64,000 bases of DNA from Flagellimonas pacifica (lineage in GTDB: Bacteria; Bacteroidota; Bacteroidia; Flavobacteriales; Flavobacteriaceae), in assembly GCF_900215465.1 (NCBI RefSeq), contig NZ_OBEH01000006.1, positions 62,001-126,000 of the forward strand, written 5' to 3'. Each line of letters opens with the position of its first letter. The first letter of the stretch is position 1. Of this stretch, positions 7,808-16,229 are shown in pieces. Made by a program: the position numbers and the translations under genes. The notes under the pieces were generated by a model, which was given only the letters and a program-made list of their open reading frames with translations, had not been told where the DNA came from and did no database searches.

Positions 7808-9463
7808 CTATTTGGCTTTTTTGTGGCGCACAGTTTTGTTCTTGGATTTGGATTTTGATCCAACTCTAGACATTGCACATCTAAAACCTATATCGTCAGT
7901 AGCCATATATTGGGGCTGATACCTACGTTGCGCAGGATCTAACCAAAAGGCTCTATCTCTCCATGAACCTCCTTTGTACACACGAACTTCATCATTAATC
8001 AAAGAAGTTCTATAGTTAGAGGTATCGTATTGACGAAGCAGTTTACCGGTTGAATCTCTTTCCACTTTATGTTTTGGAGAATCATACATTTTTCTGTTAT
8101 CGGCTTCATCACTGAACCTTTCAAAGAACCTTGAAGAACCTGCGTCCCCATCACGATAACCACGATTATCACTTGAGTCAAAATTGGTTCTTAAATAGGT
8201 TTCTTCTTCTGTAACCGGTACCATTTCAATCTCTCCAGGAAGGTTAATGGCAACAATTTTACCATTAGGAAGTGTATCATACTTGATTTCATCACGCAAT
8301 ACCTTTACTTTTCCATCTTCATCAATGGCTTTTTTTAAGAAAATATTTCCACGGTAATAGTTAAAATCACTTATTTCATCATCAACAATTGGGCGATAAA
8401 CATCGGCAACCCACTCAGAAACGTTACCGGCCATGTCATAAAGACCAAAGTCGTTGGGTTTGTATGATTTCACCTCGGCGGTAATATCGGCTCCGTCATC
8501 AGACCATCCAGCAATTCCACCATAGTCACCTTTAGCTTGTTTAAAGTTAGCCAATTGGTCACCTCGACCTACACGTTGTCCATTTCGGGTATAGTCACCC
8601 TCCCATGGATATTTCTTTCTACCTCTATAATTGTTGTATTCTCTAGACCCAATAAGCGCCTGTGCCGCATATTCCCACTCAGTTTCTGTTGGGAGTCGGT
8701 ATTCTGGCATGATTACGCCACTACTTCTTTTGGCAAATGTGCTTATTGAATCACGTTTTTTCTTGCCTTGTAATGAATCTATTTCTCCACCATAAACCGA
8801 TTCTGGATTGTTCAAATATGCTTCTGTGCTAAAAGTTCCGCTCATTTCACCGTTCAATACTTTGTATTTGGCGTCTTGGGCAATATATCCTTCTCTTTCC
8901 AACATGACCTCGTTGACCCTGTCGGTTCTCCATTCAGCATATTGTGATGCTTGTACCCAATTTACCCCTACCACAGGATATTCTGCATAGGCAGGGTGTC
9001 TTAAGTAGTTATTGGTCATGGTCTCGTTAAAGCCCAATCTATTTCTCCATACCAATGTATCAGGTAAGGCACCATTGTAAATGTTTCTATAATTTGGATT
9101 TTCCGGAGGATAAACAGCCTTCAAATAATCAAGGTATTCCAAGTACATAACATTGGTTACCTCGGTTTCATCCATATAGAAAGACTGCACATGTTGTTGC
9201 GTTGGCGTATTATTCCAATCGTGCATAATATCATCCTGGACCTTACCCTTGGTAAACGTACCACCCTCAACGAAAACAGTCCCAGGTGGGGTTTCCTGCT
9301 CTTTAAAGTCAGAATTGTATTGAAATCCACCCTCTTTCGCATTTATTTTCCATCCCGTGGCTCTAGAGACGTTTTTGGAAGAGGATGAGGAATTTTTACA
9401 GCTTGAAAAACTTCCTACTATAATAGCGCAAGAAAGTACAACTTTGATAAAGTGTTTTTTCAT
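7808..9463 (-). CDS. gldJ: Gliding motility lipoprotein GldJ
   Basis: A 551-residue lipoprotein with lipobox Cys22 (SFSSC), a GldJ-like N-terminal segment and a formylglycine-generating-enzyme-like fold. Fold motifs include FVEGGTFTKG, FYMDETEVTN, YRLPTETEWEYAAQ, DMAGNVSEWVADVY and RVYKGGSWRDRAFW. In Flavobacterium GldJ is an outer-membrane-associated lipoprotein needed for gliding and for stability of the T9SS motor component GldK. The FGE fold is structural here; GldJ should not be read as the sulfatase maturase. The C-terminus is strongly basic (KSKSKNKTVRHKKAK). It is transcribed divergently from porV. Confidence 0.95.
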   Translation of the reverse strand: MKKHFIKVVLSCAIIVGSFSSCKNSSSSSKNVSRATGWKINAKEGGFQYNSDFKEQETPPGTVFVEGGTFTKGKVQDDIMHDWNNTPTQQHVQSFYMDETEVTNVMYLEYLDYLKAVYPPENPNYRNIYNGALPDTLVWRNRLGFNETMTNNYLRHPAYAEYPVVGVNWVQASQYAEWRTDRVNEVMLEREGYIAQDAKYKVLNGEMSGTFSTEAYLNNPESVYGGEIDSLQGKKKRDSISTFAKRSSGVIMPEYRLPTETEWEYAAQALIGSREYNNYRGRKKYPWEGDYTRNGQRVGRGDQLANFKQAKGDYGGIAGWSDDGADITAEVKSYKPNDFGLYDMAGNVSEWVADVYRPIVDDEISDFNYYRGNIFLKKAIDEDGKVKVLRDEIKYDTLPNGKIVAINLPGEIEMVPVTEEETYLRTNFDSSDNRGYRDGDAGSSRFFERFSDEADNRKMYDSPKHKVERDSTGKLLRQYDTSNYRTSLINDEVRVYKGGSWRDRAFWLDPAQRRYQPQYMATDDIGFRCAMSRVGSKSKSKNKTVRHKKAK

Positions 9464-9848
9464 AATTTGGGCTTGAGTACTTTAAAACATAGGGTTTTAA
9501 CCCTGAATTACTTTAACTTGATTTGATTTTTTAAATCCTTTGATGGCATTAAAACGATGTTTCTGCCATAATATTTTGTGCTTGTAAATAATTATGGAAA
9601 CTATTCTACAGGCACCGAACTACATTTTAAACGTGAATGGTTGGAAAATAGTATGATGGATAGGTGTTTTAACGATTTTAGAACTATTAATGAAAGCTCA
9701 AAATGTTTGAATAGGTTCATTTTATAGGAATTTGTTTAAAAAAGTGGACTTTAACTACAAGAATTTATGGAAAAGTTCGTTTACATGTAATACGTCTAAA
9801 TTTATTTACGCTATGGACGTTATTTTTACTAAACGCTAAACGCTTAAA
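9464..9848. promoter_or_regulatory. Divergent gldJ/porV intergenic region
   Basis: 385 bp with no supportable gene; it must hold the two divergent promoters. An inverted repeat AGGGTT-TT-AACCCT lies at 9491-9504 in the gldJ leader. In Flavobacterium porU occupies this position; here only AT-rich DNA with short stop-bounded frames is present, and I could not recognise a porU remnant. Confidence 0.5.
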
Positions 9849-10997
9849 ATGAAAAAGTTACTAGTATTGGTAGTGTTGTTTATCATGGCCCCAAAGATAA
9901 GCGCACAACAAGAAAGAGTAATTACAACAGCCGTTCCATTTTTAACCATTGCTGCGGATGCTCGAGCATCTGGTATGGGAGATATGGGGGTGGCAACTTC
10001 CTTTGATGCTTATTCGCAACAATGGAATCCGGCAAAATTCGCTTTCGCAAACCAAAAAACAGGAGTTGGGGTAAGTTACACGCCTTATCTGGAAAGCATT
10101 GTAAATGATGTTTCCCTTTTGAACGCAAATTACTATAACAAGCTTAATGATCGAAGCGCATTTGCATTTAGTCTAAGATATTTTGGTCTTGGAGAAATAG
10201 AGCTTCGCCAAACATTTGATCAATTAGACCCTACATTGGTGAAACCAAATGAGTTTTCAATTGATGGCTCCTATTCCCTAAAATTAAGCCAGACCTTTTC
10301 TATGGCAGTGGGGGGTAGATTTATTAGCTCGAACCTTAGATTTCAAGAAAGTGGACAAGATTCGCAGGCAGCTAATGCCTTTGCAGTTGATATAGCTGGT
10401 TTTTTCCGTTCTAGGGAAATTGCATATAACAGTTTTGATGGTCGCTGGAGAGCGGGATTCAATATTTCCAATTTGGGAGGTAAAATCCAGTATGATGCGG
10501 GTGGTCAGGAGAATTTTTTGCCAACTAATCTAAAGTTTGGTGCTGGTTTTGACTTCATCTTTGATCAGGACAATGTTTTGGGCCTTCATACCGAATTCAA
10601 TAAATTATTGGTTCCTACTCCAAGAGATTTTACAGGAGATGGTCTAATTACAGCAGAAGACAATGATGAATATCAGCAAATTGGGTTCTTTAGCGGCGCC
10701 TTTGAATCTTTAGGGGATGCTCCTGATGGGTTTGGAGAAGAATTGAAGGAAGTTACAATGGCTCTCGGCGCTGAATATAAATATATGGAATCTTTCATGC
10801 TACGTGCAGGGTATTTTAATGAGAATGAGGAAAAAGGATCAAGACAGTTCTTTACCTTAGGTGCTGGATTCAAATTTAAAACGGCACAAATAGACCTTTC
10901 TTATTTGTTCTCTACATCACAAGTGAGAAACCCATTGGAAAATACATTGCGTTTTTCTCTTACCTTTAATTTTGGAGAGGAGTTTGTCAACGACTAA
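9849..10997 (+). CDS. porV: T9SS outer-membrane protein PorV (LptO)
   Basis: A 382-residue outer-membrane beta-barrel of the PorV/FadL-like family. It has a 20-residue signal peptide ending in SAQ and the family signature TIAADARASGMGDMGVATSFDAYSQQWNPAK near residues 35-65. Alternating beta-strands run to the end. PorV shuttles type IX secretion cargo from the SprA translocon to the PorU sortase and attachment complex. porU, its usual upstream neighbour, is absent here. An ATG and signal peptide make the start secure. A hairpin terminator follows at 11019-11048. Confidence 0.94.
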   Translation: MKKLLVLVVLFIMAPKISAQQERVITTAVPFLTIAADARASGMGDMGVATSFDAYSQQWNPAKFAFANQKTGVGVSYTPYLESIVNDVSLLNANYYNKLNDRSAFAFSLRYFGLGEIELRQTFDQLDPTLVKPNEFSIDGSYSLKLSQTFSMAVGGRFISSNLRFQESGQDSQAANAFAVDIAGFFRSREIAYNSFDGRWRAGFNISNLGGKIQYDAGGQENFLPTNLKFGAGFDFIFDQDNVLGLHTEFNKLLVPTPRDFTGDGLITAEDNDEYQQIGFFSGAFESLGDAPDGFGEELKEVTMALGAEYKYMESFMLRAGYFNENEEKGSRQFFTLGAGFKFKTAQIDLSYLFSTSQVRNPLENTLRFSLTFNFGEEFVND

Positions 10998-11018
10998 AGG
11001 ATAAGAAATATAAATTAT

Positions 11019-11054
11019 AAGAAAACCTGTCGATTGGCAGGTTTTCTTATTTTT
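11019..11054 (+). terminator. Rho-independent terminator after porV
   Basis: A perfect 11-bp stem AAGAAAACCTG / CAGGTTTTCTT with an 8-nt loop, followed by ATTTTT. It begins 22 bp after the porV stop and overlaps a spurious upstream TTG start for cdd. Confidence 0.88.
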
Positions 11055-11075
11055 GGTCAAGACCCAATACAAATT

Positions 11076-11567
11076 ATGGAGAAAAAACAGATTGGTTTTG
11101 AGCTTACCATATTCAATAATATTGAAGAGCTATCACAAACGGAGCAAAAATTGTTAACAGATGCTGAAAAAGCAAGGGAGAATGCCTATTCACCCTATTC
11201 CAATTTTAAAGTAGGTGCAGCGGTTTTGTTAGAGAATGGAGAAGTGGTAATTGGTAATAACCAAGAAAACTCATCATACCCATCTGGGCTTTGTGCAGAG
11301 CGTGTGGCTGTCTTTCAAGCTGGCGCAATATACCCCGGAGTTACAATAAAAACCATCGCTATTAGTGCAACCTCCAAAGATTATGTTGTGGACAAGCCAG
11401 CAGGTCCATGTGGTAATTGTAGGCAGTCAATAATAGAGTATGAGCAAAAACAAAAATCTCCAATTTCCATCTTGCTTCGTGGTGAAGTCGGACCTATCTA
11501 CAAATGTGATTCAATGGCCCACATTCTACCTTTGGCTTTTAGTAGCTCATTTTTGAGCGATTCTTAA
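11076..11567 (+). CDS. cdd: Cytidine deaminase
   Basis: A 163-residue homotetrameric-type cytidine deaminase that converts cytidine or deoxycytidine to uridine forms for pyrimidine salvage. The zinc-site motifs are C73-A-E-R, with Glu75 as proton shuttle, and PCGNC with Cys112 and Cys115; SPYSNFKVGAA at about 39-49 is the substrate-binding segment. The frame is open back to a TTG at 11034, but that codon lies inside the porV terminator loop, so the ATG at 11076 is preferred. It lies between porV and the pdh genes. Confidence 0.94.
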   Translation: MEKKQIGFELTIFNNIEELSQTEQKLLTDAEKARENAYSPYSNFKVGAAVLLENGEVVIGNNQENSSYPSGLCAERVAVFQAGAIYPGVTIKTIAISATSKDYVVDKPAGPCGNCRQSIIEYEQKQKSPISILLRGEVGPIYKCDSMAHILPLAFSSSFLSDS

Positions 11568-11598
11568 ACCAAATCTTTTTACAAAACAGATATATATG

Positions 11599-11606
11599 TA
11601 TTTTTG
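11599..11606 (+). promoter_or_regulatory. Bacteroidota-type -7 element for pdhA
   Basis: TATTTTTG matches the TANNTTTG consensus about 40 bp before the pdhA ATG. It overlaps the alternative TTG start at 11604, which argues for the ATG at 11649. The -33 element is only loosely recognisable (T-rich near 11575). Confidence 0.5.
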
Positions 11607-11648
11607 CCTTTCCTCAATGGAGGGGAATTTCATATAATACAACTGTTG

Positions 11649-12647
11649 ATGAAAAAAATCACCAAAGAAGTCTATCTAAAATGGTATGAGGACATGTTGT
11701 TCTGGAGAAAGTTCGAGGACAAACTGGCCGCAGTATATATTCAGCAAAAAGTTAGAGGTTTTCTTCACCTATATAATGGTCAAGAGGCTGTGTTGGCAGG
11801 ATCACTGCACGCTATGGACTTGACCAAGGATAGGATGATAACTGCATATCGTAACCACGTACAGCCTATAGGTATGGGTGTGGACCCTAGAAAAGTGATG
11901 GCGGAACTTTTTGGAAAGGTAACAGGTACATCTAAAGGAAATGGAGGCTCTATGCATATCTTTTCCAAAGAACATCGCTTTTATGGCGGACATGGCATTG
12001 TTGGCGGACAGATTCCTTTAGGTGCGGGATTGGCCTTTGCCGATAAATATTTTAAAAGAGATTCAGTGACCTTGTGTTACATGGGTGATGGTGCCGTACG
12101 TCAAGGATCTTTGCATGAAGCGTTCAATTTAGCCATGCTTTGGCAATTACCTGTGGTATTTATCTGTGAGAACAACGGTTATGCTATGGGAACGTCAGTT
12201 GCCCGTACTGCGTATACCACAGAAATATGGAAGTTGGGATTAGGTTACGAAATGCCGTGTACCGATGTGGATGGAATGGATCCCGCAACTGTTGCCAAAG
12301 AAGTGGATAAAGCCATAGAGCGAGCTCGTACGGGTGGTGGTCCAACTTTCTTAGAAATGAAAACTTACCGTTACAGAGGACATTCCATGTCTGATGCACA
12401 GCATTATAGAACCAAGGAAGAAGTAGAGGAATACAAAAAAATAGATCCAATTACTCAGGTTAAGGATATCATCTTTGAAAAAGGATGGGCTACTGAGGAC
12501 CAAATAAAGGAAATTGACAAAAACGTTAAGAGTTTAGTCTCTGAGTGTGAAAAATTCGCAGAAGAATCAGATTTCCCACCGTTGGAACAAATGTATGACA
12601 CCGTATACGAACAAGAAGATTATCCATTTTTACAACATAAATTATAA
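11649..12647 (+). CDS. pdhA: Pyruvate dehydrogenase E1 component, alpha subunit
   Basis: A 332-residue E1-alpha. The thiamine diphosphate motif runs from GDG at 146-148 to Asn175-Asn176 (ENNGYAMGT), and the phosphorylation-loop-like YRYRGHSMSD is near 235-245. With E1-beta it decarboxylates pyruvate and acetylates the E2 lipoyl arm. It starts from the ATG preceded by a -7 element; an in-frame TTG at 11604 lies within that promoter. pdhC follows after 4 bp. No E1-beta or E3 gene is in the window, which is usual for Flavobacteriia, where pdhB lies elsewhere. Confidence 0.93.
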   Translation: MKKITKEVYLKWYEDMLFWRKFEDKLAAVYIQQKVRGFLHLYNGQEAVLAGSLHAMDLTKDRMITAYRNHVQPIGMGVDPRKVMAELFGKVTGTSKGNGGSMHIFSKEHRFYGGHGIVGGQIPLGAGLAFADKYFKRDSVTLCYMGDGAVRQGSLHEAFNLAMLWQLPVVFICENNGYAMGTSVARTAYTTEIWKLGLGYEMPCTDVDGMDPATVAKEVDKAIERARTGGGPTFLEMKTYRYRGHSMSDAQHYRTKEEVEEYKKIDPITQVKDIIFEKGWATEDQIKEIDKNVKSLVSECEKFAEESDFPPLEQMYDTVYEQEDYPFLQHKL

Positions 12648-12651
12648 GTAG

Positions 12652-14286
12652 ATGGCAGAAGTAATCAACATGCCTAGGTTGAGCGATACCATGGAAGAAG
12701 GAACCGTGGCAAAATGGCTCAAAAAAGTAGGAGACAAAGTAGAGGAAGGTGATATTCTGGCTGAAATCGAGACCGACAAGGCCACCATGGAATTTGAGTC
12801 CTTTCATGAAGGTACATTACTTCATATTGGTATTGAAGAAGGAGATGGTGCTCCGGTTGATTCGCTTTTGGCCATTATTGGAGAAGAGGGTGAAAATATT
12901 GCTGCATTGTTGAATGGAGGGGGTGCACAGACATCTGCTGAATCTTCAGTTGAAACAGAAAGTGTTTCTGAAACACCAGCTGCTCCTGTTGCGGTAAGTG
13001 CTGCGGTTCCGGAAGGAGTTGAGGTTATTAAAATGCCACGATTGAGTGATACCATGGAAGAAGGAACTGTTGCCTCTTGGTTGAAAAAAGTAGGGGATGA
13101 GGTAGAAGAAGGAGATATTCTGGCCGAGATTGAAACTGACAAAGCTACCATGGAGTTCGAATCCTTCTACTCAGGTACACTTCTACATATTGGAATACAA
13201 GAAGGAGAATCCGCACCAGTGGATGATGTTTTGGCTGTTATTGGACCAGCTGGTACGGATGTTAGTGTAGTGTTGAATGCACCTGCGGGAGCAAGTGTAG
13301 CCGAAAGTGCTCCACAACCAGAAGCCGTGGCAGAAGCACCAAAAGCCCAAGAAGCAGCTTCAGAAGTGCAGGCTTCTCAAAACGGACAACGTGTTTTGGC
13401 TTCACCATTGGCCAAGAAGATAGCTAGAGAAAAAGGAATCAATTTAGCAGATATAAAAGGTTCTGGCGATCATGGCAGGATTGTAAAAAGAGATGTGGAA
13501 AACTTCCAGCCATCTCAAGCAACTTCTTCATTACCAGCGGTTTCTGCTACAGTGGAAGCTACTGTTCCTGTTGCAGCTGCTCCAATAAGTCTACCTGTTG
13601 GGGAAGAAGGTATGGAAGAAGTGAAGAACTCTTCTATGCGAAAAGCAATTACCAAACATTTGGGCGCATCTAAGTTTAGTGCTCCACATTTCTATTTGAC
13701 CATTGAAGTGGATATGGATAATGCCAAAGCATCCCGTACGCAAATCAATAATTTACCAGATACCAAAGTATCTTTTAATGATATGGTATTAAAAGCCAGT
13801 GCTATGGCGTTGAAGAAACATCCTCAAGTGAATACCACTTGGACTGATGAGGCCACTATTTACAAGCACCATATACATATGGGAGTAGCTGTGGCGGTTG
13901 ATGAAGGATTGGTAGTTCCCGTAATTAAGTTTGCAGATCAATTGAGTTTGACTCAGCTTGGTACTTCCGTTAAGGATTTGGCTGGTAGAGCACGTACCAA
14001 AAAGATAAAACCAGATGAAATGGAAGGAAGTACCTTTACCGTTTCCAATTTGGGAATGTTCGGAATTTTAGAATTCACTTCTATCATCAATAAACCAAAT
14101 TCAGCTATTTTGTCCGTTGGTGCAATTGTAGAGAAACCAGTGGTAAAAAATGGAGAGATAGTTGTAGGGAATACTATGAAGGTGACATTGGCTTGTGATC
14201 ATAGAACTGTTGATGGCGCTGTTGGAGCCCAATTCTTGCAAACATTGAGGGCGTATCTAGAGAATCCGGTTACCATGTTGGCTTAA
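12652..14286 (+). CDS. pdhC: Pyruvate dehydrogenase E2, dihydrolipoamide acetyltransferase
   Basis: A 544-residue E2 with two N-terminal lipoyl domains (lipoyl-Lys43 and Lys164, each in ETDKATMEFES) joined by Ala/Pro/Glu-rich linkers. A peripheral subunit-binding domain lies at about 248-283 (VLASPLAKKIAREKG...GRIVKRDV). The catalytic domain runs to the C-terminus with active-site His517 and Asp521 (DHRTVDG). It transfers acetyl groups to CoA and forms the complex core. The two lipoyl domains are nearly identical, also at DNA level, indicating an internal duplication. It is co-transcribed with pdhA and ends at a strong terminator. Confidence 0.95.
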   Translation: MAEVINMPRLSDTMEEGTVAKWLKKVGDKVEEGDILAEIETDKATMEFESFHEGTLLHIGIEEGDGAPVDSLLAIIGEEGENIAALLNGGGAQTSAESSVETESVSETPAAPVAVSAAVPEGVEVIKMPRLSDTMEEGTVASWLKKVGDEVEEGDILAEIETDKATMEFESFYSGTLLHIGIQEGESAPVDDVLAVIGPAGTDVSVVLNAPAGASVAESAPQPEAVAEAPKAQEAASEVQASQNGQRVLASPLAKKIAREKGINLADIKGSGDHGRIVKRDVENFQPSQATSSLPAVSATVEATVPVAAAPISLPVGEEGMEEVKNSSMRKAITKHLGASKFSAPHFYLTIEVDMDNAKASRTQINNLPDTKVSFNDMVLKASAMALKKHPQVNTTWTDEATIYKHHIHMGVAVAVDEGLVVPVIKFADQLSLTQLGTSVKDLAGRARTKKIKPDEMEGSTFTVSNLGMFGILEFTSIINKPNSAILSVGAIVEKPVVKNGEIVVGNTMKVTLACDHRTVDGAVGAQFLQTLRAYLENPVTMLA

Positions 14287-14323
14287 TTATAGGTTCTAAC
14301 CTGGCCTAAAACCAATATAATTT

Positions 14324-14352
14324 TAAGCATCCTTTTAGGATGCTTTTTTTAT
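14324..14352 (+). terminator. Rho-independent terminator after pdhC
   Basis: A stem AAGCATCC / GGATGCTT with TTTTA loop, followed by a T tract, 38 bp after the pdhC stop. Confidence 0.9.
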
Positions 14353-14380
14353 CTTTAAAAAAAATCAAAAAACGAATACA

Positions 14381-15415
14381 ATGAAAAAACTTTTCTATGT
14401 TTTTGGAACCCTACTTGCCATAAGCTGTGGTTCCACGCAACTGGTGGAAACAAAAACAACCTCGGCATCAGGTCCTGAAGGTGTAAAGGGAAGTGTGGTT
14501 GCAGCCTCATCCGAAGTTAAGACGGTTGCTTCAACAGAAAAGGCATTTACCAATGCCGAACGCGTAGGTGATATAATGAAATATCTTGCTTCTGACGATC
14601 TTAAAGGGCGTGATTCAGGTAGCGAAGGCATAGAAATGGCCGCTACATACATTGAAAATTATTTTAAAAGTTATCAAGTTAAACCCTATTTTGATTCCTA
14701 TCGTGATACCCTTACCAACTTTAAAGAGACAGCTTATAATGTTGTAGGTGTTGTGGAGGGCAATGATCTAACCCTAAAGAACGAGTACATTCTAATTGGA
14801 GCACATTATGATCATATTGGCACCATTGCACCTGAAGATGGAGATTATATTGCCAATGGTGCCAATGATAATGCTTCTGGAACTACTACTGTGATGGAGT
14901 TGGCACGTTATTTTGGAACCAAAAAGAATAACAAACGAAGTTTGATTTTTGCGCTCTTCAGCGCAGAGGAAAAGGGTTTGTTGGGGTCTGAGCATTTAGC
15001 TAAAAAGCTAAAAGAACAAAATTTGAACCTGTACTCGATGCTCAATTTTGAAATGACAGGGGTTCCGTTACAAGGGAAGGAATACTTTGTATACATCACA
15101 GGTTATGATAATTCTAATTTAGCAGCTATTTGTAATAACTATGCCAAGGAGAATTTGGTTGGATTTTTACCTACGGCAAAGGAATACAACCTCTTCCAAC
15201 GTTCCGATAACTATCCGTTCCATAAAGAATTTGGGGTGCCATCGCATACCTATTGCACGTTTGATTTCACCAATTTTAATCACTACCACAAAGTGGGTGA
15301 CGAAATAGACTTAATGGATTTTGACCATATGGCTACTTTGGTGAATAAATTACTGCCCGTTTTGGAAGGAATTGCTAATGCACCAACACAAGAAGTAAAG
15401 ATAAATTCAAAATAA
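14381..15415 (+). CDS. M28 family zinc aminopeptidase, lipoprotein
   Basis: A 344-residue lipoprotein (lipobox Cys16, LAISC) with an M28 peptidase domain after a Ser/Thr/Ala-rich linker. The dizinc site is visible: His142 (GAHYDHIG), bridging Asp163 (NGANDNASG), catalytic and metal Glu196-Glu197 (FSAEEKGLLG), and a C-terminal His in FNHYHKVGDEID. It probably trims N-terminal residues from peptides outside the cytoplasm. It is monocistronic, flanked upstream by the pdhC terminator and downstream by a repeat-like intergenic element. Confidence 0.9.
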   Translation: MKKLFYVFGTLLAISCGSTQLVETKTTSASGPEGVKGSVVAASSEVKTVASTEKAFTNAERVGDIMKYLASDDLKGRDSGSEGIEMAATYIENYFKSYQVKPYFDSYRDTLTNFKETAYNVVGVVEGNDLTLKNEYILIGAHYDHIGTIAPEDGDYIANGANDNASGTTTVMELARYFGTKKNNKRSLIFALFSAEEKGLLGSEHLAKKLKEQNLNLYSMLNFEMTGVPLQGKEYFVYITGYDNSNLAAICNNYAKENLVGFLPTAKEYNLFQRSDNYPFHKEFGVPSHTYCTFDFTNFNHYHKVGDEIDLMDFDHMATLVNKLLPVLEGIANAPTQEVKINSK

Positions 15416-15509
15416 TTGCCTTTTGAAGGGTGTTTTGGATTCCCATTTTCATAGGAATGACAGTAGAATTAATTAAATGTCACCTCTAGCGCAGTCGAGA
15501 GGTTTTTAT
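15416..15509. repeat. Intergenic REP-like element with GAGCGYAG-type core
   Basis: The near-palindrome CCTCTAGCGCAGTCGAGAGG at 15483-15502 is followed by TTTTTATATGG, and ATTCCCATTTTCATAGGAAT forms a second inverted repeat at about 15439-15458. The same core recurs near 38722 and 55386. Such palindromes are commonly dispersed between genes in Flavobacteriaceae. It overlaps the upstream ATG of the SDR frame. Confidence 0.6.
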
Positions 15510-16187
15510 ATGGCAAACATCATCATAACAGGAACAAGTAGAGGCATCGGTTTTGAATTGGTTCAGCTTTTTGCTAAGGAAGGACACCAAGTTTTGGCGC
15601 TGTCCAGAAATGAAAAACCCACAGCTGATTTAAACTTCTCCAACGTGCATGTAATACCTTTTGATATATCCAATCCTGCCGATTTTCAAAAGCTAACTGA
15701 CTTTCTCCAACAATGGGACAAGGTGGACGTACTGATTAACAATGCAGGGAGTTTGCTGAACAAACCTTTTTTGGAAACGTCCCCAAAAGAATTTGAATCA
15801 GTTTACAAAGTAAATGTGTTTGGCGTGGCCGAAATGACTCGTACCGTGCTTCCCAAAATGGGTAAGAATGGACATGTAGTTACCATTAGTTCCATGGGCG
15901 GGGTGCAGGGCAGCGCAAAATTTCCGGGACTCTCTGCGTATAGTTCCAGTAAGGGAGCTGTAATTACCTTGACCGAACTTTGGGCTGAAGAATTTAAGGA
16001 AACAGGTCCTAGTTTTAATGTTTTGGCACTAGGTGCAGTACAAACAGAAATGTTGGAAGAAGCATTTCCGGGTTATCAGGCACCGGTTACCGCCTTGCAA
16101 ATGGCTACATATGTTAAGGACTTTGCTCTTACCGGAAACAAACTTTACAATGGAAAAATGTTACAAGTGAGTAATAGCACTCCTTAA
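15510..16187 (+). CDS. SDR family oxidoreductase
   Basis: A 225-residue short-chain dehydrogenase with a complete classical active site: TGTSRGIG at 7-14, NNAG in DVLINNAGSLLN, Ser in TISSMGG and YSSSK (YxxxK) in SAYSSSKGAVITL. The substrate is unknown; short SDRs of this type are often annotated as sepiapterin-reductase or 3-oxoacyl-ACP-reductase-like. An in-frame ATG at 15477 would begin inside the palindromic repeat and add a nonconserved 11-residue leader, so the start at 15510 is preferred. It appears monocistronic. Confidence 0.82.
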   Translation: MANIIITGTSRGIGFELVQLFAKEGHQVLALSRNEKPTADLNFSNVHVIPFDISNPADFQKLTDFLQQWDKVDVLINNAGSLLNKPFLETSPKEFESVYKVNVFGVAEMTRTVLPKMGKNGHVVTISSMGGVQGSAKFPGLSAYSSSKGAVITLTELWAEEFKETGPSFNVLALGAVQTEMLEEAFPGYQAPVTALQMATYVKDFALTGNKLYNGKMLQVSNSTP

Positions 16188-16229
16188 TTCAGCATTTTTT
16201 TCAATTTTGGAAATATTGTTTTAGTGTTT

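Noticed and set aside
7808..9463. The FGE-like fold of the 7808 gene as the sulfatase maturase for the two sulfatases
   Set aside because: The lipoprotein signal and full-length match to GldJ, next to porV, identify it as GldJ; the fold is structural in this family.
9580..9730. A porU remnant in the gldJ/porV gap
   Set aside because: One short frame of about 50 codons is open but does not match anything I recognise in PorU.
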